Made by a program: the position numbers and the translations under genes. From Rhyacichthys aspro (Eukaryota; Chordata; Actinopteri; Gobiiformes; Rhyacichthyidae), in assembly GCA_036850595.1 (NCBI GenBank), contig CM072160.1:2217981-2281980 (forward strand): a stretch of DNA of 64,000 bases, given 5' to 3'. The notes beneath the pieces were generated by a model that had not been told where the DNA came from, did no database searches, and was given only the letters and a program-made list of their open reading frames with translations. The first letter of the stretch is position 1. Each line of letters starts with the position of its first letter. Positions 40,201 through 54,412 of the stretch are shown one piece after another.

Positions 40201-43200
40201 GAAGAAACAGTAGGGTCATTTTAGTGTATTTTGTACAACTATGACTCTGCTAGGAAAGTTATGGTACTGTGTCAGTAAGACAGACATGATTCTACTGATC
40301 TCAGGTCTAAGAACCATCAAAATGAGAGAGAGAAGAGACAATTTTGGGCTAAATGTTACAAGGTGCCATCTAAAAGTTGAACTGTCTGTCTTTATTGTTT
40401 GATTAACTTTGCCTTTCGCCCCAAAATGAACCATACCAGAGTTAACTGGAAATCACACTGAGATCTTTTGTTTTTAGGCAGAACCAAAGTTTGAGGTCAA
40501 TTGCTCAATCACACTTCTCCAAACGCACCAGAAGATGAAAAAATAACTGCAGTTTGATTAAAGCAGACCAAACAGTGTGCATGCCTCAGGGGTGTATGCT
40601 TAAGTCGACGATATTGTAGCTATTAGAAAGATTTTCCCTCTTTGCGTTTCAGTGAGAAGTAGAAAAAGTCCCAAATTTCAAGTTAATAAAATACGGCAGA
40701 GTCGGACAAATGTAATTGAAGTGAAAAAGGCCCTGTGCTGAGCCAGTGTTTAGAGGTGTCAAATTTAAGACACTTGAGTGAGCAAAAGTAACCACAAAAA
40801 TAAAATTGTGAGGTTGGTTAAGCAGCTAAGTAGCGGAAAAACGGCCAGGGTTTTTGTGAATGTGAATGAATAAACTCTGTGTCTCAGATTTCCAATGCAT
40901 CTGGCAGAAATAACAGCGAGCAATTTCCAAGATTTCATTAAGAGAAGTATCACTTACGATACAGAGAGAGGCGTCCAAAAATCACCTGACAAGTATAAAC
41001 ACAACCCTTGAAGCTTACGTGACCAAAATGCAGCCCACTGTGTGCTTCCTGTTTAACCATGCGTGTCTGTTTGTGGCCGATCTTTCTTCTCGATGTGATG
41101 TATTTACTGCAGACGAGATGCGGCGTGTCACGTGACCACAGCCACGATGGAAACTACACCTTTGTTCCAAACATCACAACAACAGGATCTGAGTAAACGG
41201 GACTGACGTGAGCCGCATTTTAGGACGACAGATGTCAAACACAGTCCTCCTTTCCACATTGATGAACCATTTATAGATGGTTTAGGATCTGATTCTTTCA
41301 TCTCAACTCTCATAGAAATTAAAAGAGATCATGGTCTAGCCATAATTCGGAAAACCAGCCTATGACTTTAGCATATGTCAGTGAATCAGGCTTGAAAGTG
41401 GTCTTAATGGCAGCAAGAAACAGGCTAAACCTATTCACAAAAGACTCTCACAGTAATAAAAACAATAGCTAACAGCTACCTACAGCTTTATAATATACAC
41501 ATCTATGGACGACATTGAATTTAGTGAGTGTTTGTCACAATATGGAAACTACTTTAAATGTTTCTGTGATTTTTATGATGATGATAGAATGATCTGAAGC
41601 CAAATAAACAGAAACTTTTGCATGATAATTGTTTACTCTTTAACTGGGGACTAAAAATAGTAGATAAGAAATGGGCAGTTTTTTAAAGGGGCTTGAAGAT
41701 GTGGATATTCAATAACAATAATAATAGGGTATGTTCACCAAGATCTGCAATCCCTTCCCTTCACAGCCATTTCCACGTAGAAGTGTCCTGTCGAACAATC
41801 ATAATTAATTATCTAAAATGGATAATTTAAAAGTCCATAACTTGATTTATTATTATTATTTTTTTTTAGATGAAACTCCTAAAGCTTTTTGTACTTAAGC
41901 TGTGATCTAGTCTTTACAATTAAGGATTTTAATAGATGAGAATGATCAGTCCACAGCAGGATTTTGTCCAATCACAGCTCACTTCAGGTAAAAAGGAGCG
42001 CTCCCATTGGTCGACACTGATGTCAACAACGAAGGAACAAGGAAATAAACCAAGGAAATGTGTTATTCTGTTGGAAATATGTCTTATTTTACAGAGAAAC
42101 AGCTCAAAAAAGATAAAAATAGAGAAACAGGAGTAAATGAAACATGGATAAATGTTGGCAATGTTTCAACACAGTGTTTAACGAGACAGAGATAATTCCA
42201 GGATCACTACAGTCTACAACGGTAAACTCCACAGATAAAAGTTTCAGATCAGCTCTAAACTTTGATTTAATGTAACGTAATAGTATTTAGTGGTAAAAAA
42301 AAATTCCAGTTTTACCTTTTTTTTAAATAATAGACACAGGAAAGGCTCCTACGCTGCTGTTGGAGGAGAGTGGTGTCTGAGATCAGGACAAAAAAACTAA
42401 ATCAGGTACTGCAGCTTTAAGAGCTTTTGTCGGTTTGGTTTTATGTCTATCCAACGATATTCCACAGAGACCAAATAATTCTTTGCATAGAGACGTAAAA
42501 AAGAATAAAGATGGCTGGCCAGGCCACTAACCAATGCGGTAAAAAAATAAATATCCGGTAAAACAATCTCTATTTACAGCCAAGCAGAACCAATATGGCA
42601 GCTCTTTAAAACCACATTTATGTCGACTACAACAGGAAGCAGTTTCATTCAAAATCAGGTCTGCCTCATCTGGTTTTATTGTTAAATGTATTTGGAAGAG
42701 TTAAATGTTGCCTGTTGCTAAGGTATTTCAAGTTCTTTTACAAAAGGTGTGCAAATGTGTCAAACTAAGAGACCTTCTATACAGTCCTATCATGGGTGTT
42801 AGTCGTGAGCGTCACACTGAGAAAGAAAAGGGACTTCCTCTGAGCATCTGGAGACGTCATGAGGGGGAAGCGTCCAAATGTCACCGACGAGAGAACAAAG
42901 CCTGCTTATTCATCACTGAACTTTTACCCAATGATCTCAAACACATACTTAACTTGCCTCACATATGATTTACATTCACTCAGAAACAGCCGTCTGAGCA
43001 TCTTAATACAGAAAAGTGACAAATAATCAAAGGGAAATTAGACTTTAGGAGCTCGTCTAGGCTTATTATTAAGAATTTTAATAAACTTTAGGCAACAACA
43101 TGCTCACAAATGATAGGAATCAACTTGGGCTGAGCAATAAATGAACTTAATTTGATCAATTTGAGTTTTTACGTTTGAATATCCATCTTGAAAAGTCGAA

Positions 43201-46200
43201 TTTTACACTCTGTGAAGGCTAATCCTACAGCTAGTACCAGAGCAGCTCAAATAAAGTCTAAGACACTAAAGACACAAATAATGGAGTTATACTATCTTTG
43301 GATCACCTTAGTTTAATAAAGTGGCAGGAAACTAATGCAGTGTAGCGTCCTTTGATTTATGCAAATTAGCCATGTGCTTCAGAGGTTGTTTTTTTTTTAT
43401 CTATTAACAATACCTTATGTGGCATGTAAATGATACTAGACCTAGAGGGATAAAACTAAATTACATTTGACCTAAACTGCTTTATTTTCAGCCTGAGGAT
43501 AAAACACACAGCTGCTGCTTTGCATTGGCATTGAACTGTAAAATAAAATTCATATTTCAATAAAAATACATTTAAGGTCAGCAACAAGAGAAAAATATAT
43601 GTTAAAATTGTAAAAAATAGAAAAAAAGCAAAGTGAAACATACCTACAAAATTAATCACATTATACCGTCAAAATGTTGAAAGAAAACTCATAATTCATG
43701 ATCAATTAAAATCTCTTTTTAGCCTTTTTCCATACTTTGTCAAACACTAAACAATCCAAAAAGTTGCCAATCTCTTAAATTATTTACAGCGACAAAACAT
43801 CAGAACATAGAAATATTAGTTGTATTTTTTTTTTTTTTTTTTCAGGTCGTTTTATTGTTGCAGGGCAGTGAATGCAGCTTTAAGTAAGAATACAGAGTCT
43901 GCACTGGCATTTCTGGCTAAATCCAAAAGCCCACAATAGCAGAACATATATAGCTTTACTGTCAAAAAAATCTCTGTGTCCATACATTGTTTGGACTTAA
44001 CACATAAGCCTTCCATCGATAAAATTACGTCGACTTTGAATCCACAAGTACAGGGCTTCGGCACACATGCTTTTTCCCTTCTACGGTTTTCCTTTAATTT
44101 GCAAATCTTGTAATCTAAGCCCGGAGCTGGCTGAACCGACTTCTAAACCAGCGCCGCTGTAGTGGCCAAGGCTCCAATCTGTTTTCCATTTAAGTGTCAA
44201 GACTGCATCCTTTTTGGTGGTTAACAAAAGCTGTTATTTTAAAATGATTATATGCTAAAAACTGTGTGAGGACCTTTGTAAGTTTATGAACAGCACCCAT
44301 GGAAAGAACTGCACCCGGAAGCCTTTTTCCTTCCCGTCTTCGGTGTTTTTTAGCAAGCACTCTCTTCTTTTTTTTTTTTTTTCTTCAAGGGGAAGAACCA
44401 GGCAGTGCCATTCAGCCAGAGGTCAGGGTTTTCTACTTTTCAACACAGCACATGTTTTGAGCATTAGTGTCGAGCGACGCCTGGATGATTCGCCAAACCG
44501 TCGAAGCGCTGCCTGTCTCTCAGTGTCAGCGAGGACATATAGCAAAAGCAGAAGCAACGAGAGCGGCGTCACAAAGACAGTCCCTGGAAAACATCAAGAA
44601 GGTGGTCTCCGTCAAGGCCCGAGCCGAAGACAGACTTCCTTATTTCATTTCCCGACGAGGATGTATTGAGTTAGATCTGGAGTTGTTCTGGAGAAACGGC
44701 TCGAGTGGGGAAAACCAGGCCACGGAGAAGTACAGCAACAGGCTCCTGTCACGTTTTAAACTCATTTTATTTCATTAAAACATACAGATAGGACTCCAAA
44801 CTCATTTTCATATCCCACTTGTTTTTTAAGACTGATTTATTACAATACGCTTGTCTGATTTACAAATGCTGGGTTTTTTTTGACAGGTCTTGATCTTGTC
44901 TCAAAACCAGATTCTGTTTCTCAAGCTTGTGTCTTTATTAAACACAGAGGACTGGGCATTTACATCTAAACCTTCATTTATTTAGCAACACCATTACTGT
45001 GATTTGATGGAAAACTTTCCAAAAAAAAAGACAGCAAGAAGATTTCAAAGCACAACTTGTTCTAGTGGCTGTTTATCATCATTATCCAGTTATTTCCAGG
45101 ACCAAAATCCATTGATCATCCATTTAAATTACAAAGTTAAATGTTTTTTATAAGTTATATGCATCTCTTTTCTTGGCCAGTAGAGATTTACAAGTAGAGA
45201 CTATCCAAACGGCAAATTTGGAAGAAGAAAAAAGTGTAATTATAGTGTATTTATTATAAATATGACTCTGCGAGGGTCCAGTATTGGTTTCTCTTCCTTC
45301 TATTTGAGTCCTTGTCCAGGCACGATTCTACTGATCTAATGTCTTATAACCATCAAAATGACTTTGAGAATATACATTTTTGGGCTAAAAGTTACACAAT
45401 GTTCCTTTAATACTCAGTCTTTAAGATCACATAAAGTTTATTTGCTTCTGTCTCAGCGCTTGCACGAAAACATACAGCGTCAGATCTAATTTGCACAGCT
45501 TGAATTTTGGATCTGACCCTGGAATCCATTCCCATCTATCGTGAACTGGTTTTGGTCTTGTTGCTAAACTCTGGTCTTGCTCATGACTTGACGTTGGTTC
45601 GTGTGGACTTGACTACAGCACTATTAAACTCCCCAGAATCCCCTGCATCATCACATCTTTCATCTGCTCTGTGCCGTTACGATCGTCAGGTGCTTCTTCT
45701 GATCCAACAACAGCAGCGCTTAACTCCGTGAGTCACTCTTACTAAGCCTAAATCACAAGCCTTACGGACGCATGAGAGGAGTTCATAACTGAAGTTTGGC
45801 TGCTCTTTGATGTCGTTTATTATTAACACTAAATAAGACGCAGATGTTGGATTTGTTACATCAAAAAGAATAAACACCACTTATTTCTTGACATTTTATG
45901 GAAAGATTTGTCATAAGGTTGGATCGTTCAGCTCCAGTTTACAAAAGTCATTTCAGTGACAAAAGATAAATGATATTTTCTGTTTTATAGCCTCATTTTT
46001 TTGCGTTTGCAGACGGGACAGTGGTGCAAAGGCTGACTCTGCAGAGAAATTTAAAGACTGCGCAAAACAAACCATCTCTTCAATCGTCCAATCAAATGGT
46101 GGTGGGTTTGGTGGTGGAGTGGCAATAAAGCATCTAATCTAGGGTCATCTAATTTTCACAAAGGGACTATAACAATGCCACTGCACTGGAGTATGACGTG

Positions 46201-49200
46201 TGTTTGTGGACATGTATTTAAGACAATAGGACACATCAAAAATGGATGCTCTGAGGCTTGAACGGTGCAATTAGCCAAGTGCATCAGTGAGTCCAAACTA
46301 AACCGGCAACTTATGGACAGTACAAAGTCGAGAGTTTGGGTTAAGCCACATTATTATTGGCATATGTTTGTTTAAAAAGCCATCAGACTAACCACAGTGA
46401 TTAAGGATGTGATGCTGGAGAGTATGGTTGTACTTTTAATAGAAAATAAAGGCCTAAAAATGCAATTTCCAAGTGGACAAAGGCACCAAACAGGTCCACT
46501 TAAGTCTGCATTTAGTTATTTTTCTTCTTTTATTATTGACTATTGAATATAAACTGATTAATTATTTGTTGAAGTGGAGGACTCACCCAGACGACCCCGC
46601 GCTCTTGCAAACCCCGAGCAGAGGCCTCTTGTCGGCGAAGCTGTCCGTCTTCAGAGGACCTACAGACGAAGACGAGTTACAGATGAGAAAAATAATGGCA
46701 TTCAAACAACAAAGACATCCTTTATTTAAACAAATAAGTGCCGATCACCCTCACTCCACAGGCGGCCCACGCCAACGACAGGAAACGTGATGATTCAATT
46801 ACTACTGTTGGCCTTTAACTCAATTATCCTCGTGAATATTTTCAGTTTTAAACATCTCACCATCAAACCTAACATTTTTGTCCACTGGATTGTTTGTTTT
46901 AAGGTTTTGGGGTAGAATTATTGCACAGTAAAAGCAGCAGGCACGTTCAAAAATTGAAAAAACATGTTGGATTAAGTGGAGTGTTCCCATATTTGCCTAA
47001 TTGTCTCATTACTGCAGACAACGGGGATCAGGGGATTGAGGGCTGGGGGTGCGTTCACTGAAGATGGGACTGTAATTTGAGGAGTGACAGTAATAAGACG
47101 GAGTTCCTGTGGCGAGGCGTGAGAGAAAAGTGCCTCTTCAACCAGACTTTAACACTCCACAGTTTAATAGAGACGTCACAAAGAGCAAATGAGACGCCAC
47201 GTTCTGCTCTGAGTAAAAGAAGTACTGTTGAAAAGACATGGCTGGATTTAATGTAGTTAAAATGAAATGTTAAATACAAAATGTGCATTCTTAACATAAT
47301 AATACATGTTTTCTTTATTTGGTAAGCCTTAATACTGAATTTGGATGTGTCTGGAAGTTTATCAGTACTGCTAAATCAACAATCACTATATCCAAAAGTT
47401 TGTTTAAAGATTGTATTTTTATTTGTGGAAGAAAATTAATGGACGGATGGAATTATTAGAGGCAATATTGTCGCAAAATTCAGTTATCTCATGTTTTTTT
47501 CCCTAATACACTGTACAAAACAAACACAAGAAGAGTAAAACTTTTCTTAAGTCATATTCAACATAAGTTTTATCTTTGATGTAATTATATATGTTTGTGA
47601 TTCTGCTCTCGAAGTTCAAGAAAATCTTAATAAAATGGCCGAAAATCATTATTTTCAAGGCTTTTATATTGTCTATTTTTTCTTGTTACAATAAGTTTTA
47701 GTTGATAAAACTGTCAAACTAAACGCAACAGTAAAAAAAGGTAATGGACTTTTAATAAATGAGAGCTAGTAATATGATCTTCTTTAAATGAATAAATCAG
47801 AAAATAGTCAGATTGGGCGTAGCGAGAGTGAAAAAAATGAAACAATATCTGTGTTGTCAGAGCCTACAGTGTGTGACGAAGCCTGATGCTAATGACTTCC
47901 AACCTGCCTGACCTCAGCTGAAAGACTACTGCACATTTTAAAACATGTATTCCCATTTCCTCAAAGGTCATTTGTTAACACTCAGTGAACTGCGGGGCCT
48001 CATTTTCAGAGACAACGGATGTCCAAAGGTTCACCGAGAGGAAGCGAATAAATCCATTTAATGCACTTCCTTCTCTATTCCAGGAAATGGAACCTTGCTT
48101 TATTACAATCAACACCTATTTTAGTCCCACTCTGTGCTTCACTTGGAGACAATTGGCCTTTTAACGTCCGACCACAGAGCGACACTGTTTGGACGCTCGC
48201 AGATCTCACTCGCTGTTCCTCCTCTCAGTACATTCATATTTATTTTCTGTGAGAAAAATGGTCCTCCACAAGTGTCGAGGATATCTGCTGCTGCTGCTTA
48301 TTATTAATGTGGTTTGCTTTCATCCACTTCCAGAGCTCTCTGCGAATGATGCCTTTGTGTGTGGGTGAAATCTGCTGCAGGAATGGAGCATGGACAGAAC
48401 AAAAAGGCGATTTTCTCGGTGTAAACCAGCAGCTGTCACAGTTTGGTGTAACACCTGCAGAGACGAAACTCAAACTTCTGTCTGGAGAGAATCAATGAAA
48501 CACACCAAGATATAGTTTGAGAACAGTTACTGAAGCCAAACGTCCTTATTTGTAAATGTTGGATGGAACAGAAAACAAAAATGTACTATGTAGACTGGAT
48601 TATATTAGCAACTTAGCAACAGAAAACAAAAAAAAGGGATGGGATGTGTAGAAATAAAAGCCTTTCTGTGGATAATTTTAAAAGACTCACACCCAGACCT
48701 TCTCGTGTTATGATAGAGTGTGATTTTAATAAGGTTTAAGATACTTACTGATATAAGGGGCTGGCAGGATACGGGCCGTTCGGACTGGACCATGACGAAC
48801 TGAAAACAACTCCTGGGCTTCACCTGCCAACTTTAGAAAAAACAAGACAATTAATAAACATTATACAGATTTAAGTTCAAGTGAAAATGTTATAAAAGTG
48901 AAGAAAATATGTAACATTCAGCCTCTAGCCACAGTCCAAGGGCCACATTTACCTTTCTGACTCTAAAAAAGCAGTTTAAAAGAGTATTACAGAACCATAA
49001 AGAGTGTAGGATGTAAATTTGAGCTCAGATTGTAAGAAATGCCTTTATACTGAGTGGAACTTTTAGCAGAAACAGATGGAAAGTGGAGTGGTAGAGGGGT
49101 ATTATGGCATTATAGTGGTTAAAGTACCAGCCAAACCATAAAAGCTACCAACTCAAGAATAAAAAAGGCCTAATGGCACTTCCTCAGCTTCCAGCTTATT

Positions 49201-52200
49201 TTAAGACAAGACAAAACCATAAAGTACAGAATCAAACATTTAGAAACTTGCAGGGCTTTAGACCGAAGTTTAAAGCTCTGTATTAAAGAGATAGTTCAGT
49301 ATATTGTGAAAAAACATAGATATAGGTAAATTATTCCCTACAGTTTAATTGTCCCAGTTTGGAGAAGCAGACAGGAGCAATGTCTTTGAGTCAAGTTTCA
49401 CTAATGGCACCAATGAACACACTAATAGTTTGTGTGCTTTCTTTACTTTATGGATGTCTTGATGCATAAAAACTACAAATGATAAATAATAAAGAGCTGT
49501 TTCTTGATCATAAATCAGAAACAATGAAATAGGAAATCCAGAAATGAAGGAATCATTTCTGGATTTCCTTTGTTTTTGAAAATGAAACCTGTAAAATGAA
49601 AATGACCTCTTATATGCTGCTTAATACGTGTGTTAATTAACAAAAAACTGACAAATTAAACACAAATGGATGTTTATTATTTAAATGTGTAGTTTACTGG
49701 ATAAATGCCAGTGGAGGTTCTCGGTCATCCAGGACATATTCAAGAAAAGGTTTCAGAAAAGGGAACCTGGACATAGTTTTAAAGGTGAACTGGCTTCTTT
49801 TTAATTTGTTTTTCCTTTCTTTTTAATTAATCTTAATGAAGAGGATGCTCAGCTGGATTCTTGCGATATTTTTTTCTGGGTGTGTTTTTAGGTTTGAGGA
49901 CGTAGCGACTGCTTTATTGTTATTAACGAAGTCGCTCTGATCGGATAAAACCGCAGTTACTCAGGTAATAAATCCAATCAATGACCAGTTATTCATTAAA
50001 AGTACCTGCCCTTTCCAAACACTTTCTACAGAAGCCCTCCCTGCTCTTTTTCTCTGCTCTTTACGGAGAGACTTTGGGCAACTGAACTAATCGAATGAAC
50101 ATTTAATTCAATTTTATTTGAATAGCCCAGTGTCACAATAACTAGTGCCTCAAAGGGCTGAACCAAATAAAACACAGTAAATACACAAACAGGATGAGAC
50201 CCTCCATCAGGATGAGGAAAAACTAATAAAACCCATCCAACATGACAAGAAAAGCCACAGAAGGTAACAATCATGACTTAGACCAGGTCTGTGTCGGTTT
50301 AGATCCGGACTGGAGCTCCAGGAACAGGTCCAGAGAGTGTGTCTGGTGCATCAAAAATGGACTGTGACACTGCTGCAAGTGGAAGTCTGGATGCTCCATA
50401 TCCTATCCACTGAACCGAAATCAAAGATCAAACGAGTCCAAGTGTTCACATTTCCACCCGCTTTTAAATCACATTTAGGGCTGAACGCTAAAGGTCGCAC
50501 TTTATCTGCAGATTTTGAAGTTTGCTGCGATTGTGCTCTTTATTATCGAGTAAAAACAGCGGTGTAAAGTGCTTTAATGGCCGTCTGAGCTAGTGCCTGC
50601 TTTATCTGTGTGTTTACTTGATGTTGCAGTGTATTAGGTCAATGTTGTGCTAGACTCTTGGCGTGTGTGATGTGTGTAATGGTATTGTTCTAAGCGCAGA
50701 ATGCCCCACTTTCGCTCTTCTTTTAAGCGTTAAATAACAGTAAAACCTGCATTATCACTTGCCGAGTGCTTTAATCTATTTGTTTTAAGTCTTTAAACCC
50801 ATCGGAGGGGATGATCGCTCTTTTGTGCAATTAGTAGCCTTTTCAAAGTGGCGGATTTGAGGCTTTTTTTTTTTTATTCAAAGTGCTTGGTGGATTAACA
50901 CCGGAGACACAGGTTATACAAGCAATGATAGCAGAGGGAAAAAAACAGAGCAGGATTCCTTTACAGGCAAATGGAGCTGAGAATAATGGAATTTGCTGGA
51001 TTAAAATGAAAAAGGAGGGGTTGAAGGTTAATGCGTGCTGTTGTTTTAGCAGTTATCCTTGCTTTACATGAGTGACATCCAAAGCCATCACTCCCGCCAT
51101 TACATTAGTGCCCCAGCGATGTATGCAATATGCCAAATTGCTTCTTCTTTTTTTTTTTTTCATACATCATGATATTCATTTCATTTGTGGCTCGGGATGT
51201 GGTTTCCCGGATTCGTAGTGTCTGCTGGTCTGTTTTAATCTCTCAAATGTAATGCCATAAGCTGTGAACAGAGATCTGGGCCGTATTCACACGTGAGCAC
51301 AGGGCTGGACATATGGGACGGACAGAGGCAGCAGGTGCTTTTAGAGATTGGACAGTAACAGGTGCTTTTTCTGGCTTTTCAGAGAACACAGCAGTCCAGT
51401 GGAAACGACGAAATAATCAACAAGTATAGCCTCGTTTCCTCTGGAGTGGAACAGTATGGGTTTGCTCAGTCTCAGTAATCTCTGAGCAACGTCTGCGTCA
51501 GAAGGTTTTGTTTCTATATGAGACAGACATTATATTTAAAGGTGTATTTCACAAACTGAATCTTCTAGCAGCTGCTATAGGCTACTTAGCACATGTTTAC
51601 AGCTAGTTCAAGCTAATTTATCAGCACACCTGGAGGCTTCAGCTCAAGTACTCTGTCTTCATTCTTCCTTTTAATCATCCTCTTCATAATTTAATTTATT
51701 AACATGTACAGTGCATAATATTAGTGGAAATGTTGTTGAACTCTGTCTTAGCTCTCATAGCAGTAACCCCAATTTGGCATTTAATACTAACCAAACATGA
51801 GTTTTCTTGAATTAAATGCACTGTGAATTTACTGAGTGAACAAATATAAGGCGAACAGGTAAGAAACATGTAGATAAATTGTGTAATATTATATGCTTCT
51901 TAAAAAGTGCAGTGGACCCACTCACAATCACTCACACACACTGGCCTCTTTATAATATTAACCCTTATAGTTGCAGGTCTGAGTGATGCAGGAGATCGGT
52001 GAGACCCAAAACTCAATGAGCGCTTCACTCTGTGAGCCAGAACAAATAATTAAGCTGTACCTGATCCAGTAGATCAAGGTCAAGCATGTCAGGCTGACAG
52101 TCAGAGAGAAGGCCACGCTGTGTTCCAAGATGGCGGCGCAAACACGTGGTCCGCTGGTCCTGGTCTAGACTGATCACACACAGTGTCCGGAAAATATAAT

Positions 52201-54374
52201 CCACAGGTTAACATCTAATATCTCTTAGCTGCTCACAGATGACAAATCTTAACAATCCAAGAATCAAATCAAGAATTATGAGAAAACTATTTGTAGAAAG
52301 CTGGGTTAGCTACACTGATCCACTCAGTGAATGCTAATTGACTTGAGCTAACGAATTCCGCGGCAAATATACTTAGCTGCAGGACTTTCTTCGAGTTGAA
52401 AAACGTCCATAAGTGCTCCAAACTTATGCAGAACAAGTGTCCATCTCCGACCACTGGATTAATGATCTAGAAACTTGTCTACACAGTCAAAAACCAACAA
52501 CACCAGTTAACTTTTCAACTGACGGTTTTTTCTCTCGCTGTTAAGCTAACGCTAATACTATCACTCACTTCCGGTTTCACATGCGTTAAGCTAATACAGA
52601 GATTGACCAGCAACAGTAGTACACAGACACAGCACTTCCTCTAGCTCGTCAAAATAAAATGAAATATAATACATCGACTGCATACTCAGGTACTTTAAAA
52701 TGTTTTTAAACATATTAATCAATAAATGAAATAGGATTTTACCCCATTTATGTAACATATATTTATGCTTTTTAACCTTTTTTAAACTTTGTCTTCTATA
52801 AGGACCTTCTATTTATTTATTAATAATATATTCACATATTTGTCCCGGTTACACCTTGACTGACTTTCAGCCTATATTAACCCAGTAAAAAAGACAAAGT
52901 AGTGTGAAAGGTTTGTGTCTGTGTTAAAAATTGGGCAGCTTTTACATGAAGTTCTAATTAATAAATATAATAACACAAAGTGATATGTGACAAGTGCTGT
53001 TTAACGATATGAAGAACATGGTTTTGAGTCTGTTGTTTGAGACAGGTCTGTTTTATCTGTATTTTTTATTAGTAATTACAGACTTGTAATTGTGATGGTG
53101 GCTACTGCTTTTATAAAAACATGAAACTTAGCTTTACATTACATATTATACACTTGAAGATGCATATCGATAGATGATATTTGACATTTTTTGCTTAAAC
53201 TTTATGGCAGGAATTGAACACTCTAGGTTCATAAATACAAATATACTTACTAAGAAAGGGCAAAGCAGTAGAAGATGGATGAATGAATGAATTATAAACT
53301 GCGTGCATTGCATATAATATATCTGATGAAGAGGTATGGTGCATTATAAGCAAAAAGTGCAGTAGAAAGAACATGACAGCACAGATCTGACATTCTTACC
53401 TTAGACTAGAGCTGTGTAAATGAAACATAAAATATGCCATAAAGAATTAAAGCCTCTGAAATGATCACTATGGCACACTGGACACATAAATATTTAACAG
53501 GCCACACCTTCAGTCTAATTTATATTTCATCGCCTGTGATTCTCTGATTACTGATTCTAACTAAACACGGACTAAACACAGACACCTTCCTCCAAAGCCG
53601 TCATTTCCACTCAACACTTCTGCAGACACACTATTAGTCTGCAGCAGCGAGGCTCTTATCAGGCTCCGGCGGGTGACACCTCGGAGGCGGTAATCTTTTC
53701 GCCTAAACACCTCTGTCAGCATCTGTAAAGCCACTCTCGGACTCCGGCGGACCATTACGCGGGGTGTCGGCTCAGAGACTGTCACAAACACTTCACGGCC
53801 CACTCGAGAAGCAGAGGCCGAGAGAACCGCGGTGCTTACTTTAAACGCTGAACAGAAACATGCTGTAAACTTTCAGAACTGGAACAAAAACAATGAGCGA
53901 AGCAGGGTGTGACCTGTTTATATCGTATTGTTGTATCTGCATAGTTTCAATATTTTGTCTTTTTTTTAATCTAACTTTGTTTAATCATGTTATTTGGGGT
54001 AAATTTGTATAAGATCAACCAGATAATCATTCATATAGTATTTACTTTTGCATTTTAGCGCTACTGCTACAAAATAAAATCTCACATTAGTCTTAGTCTG
54101 TTTCCAAAGATGAGGTCCATATTTTCTCTGTTAAGTCCTGTCAAAATCTTAAAAAGCACTGTGTTAGATGCACATGTCAAATTTTCATAAATCAACATGA
54201 TGCTTTTATGATTGTTTTTAGCATTAGCGTCATATTTAGAGCGGCTTTAGCCACTAGCAGCAGTGTTATTTTTTACAGTGGTTAAAGGAACCTGTTTATT
54301 TTAAATTTGATATTGTGATATGACAATTTTTCACATTTGCTTAAACCTTATGGCCCATGAGGCCCACACTTCCC

Positions 54375-54412
<38 letters not shown>

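Larger units (their letters stand above)
26096..46586 (-). other. Largest bcas3 intron in window (about 20.5 kb)
   Basis: This intron contains one copy of repeat family B, two copies of family A in opposite orientation, three copies of family C, a Rex1/Jockey-like LINE fragment and other dispersed repeats. It also has several GC-enriched blocks (26.88-27.23, 29.5-30.13, 31.42-31.8, 34.96-35.25, 37.03-37.33, 38.4-38.8 and 44.1-44.75 kb) that stand out from the AT-rich background. No exon is recognised inside it. Confidence 0.8.

Noticed and set aside
44286..44778. Two overlapping plus-strand frames of 127 and 103 codons as a gene
   Set aside because: They overlap in different frames, run through a poly-T tract and show no family resemblance. 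The GC-richer background explains their length.
49531..49569. The hairpin as a microRNA gene
   Set aside because: The stem is 17 bp with no extended pairing outside it, too short for a standard precursor.
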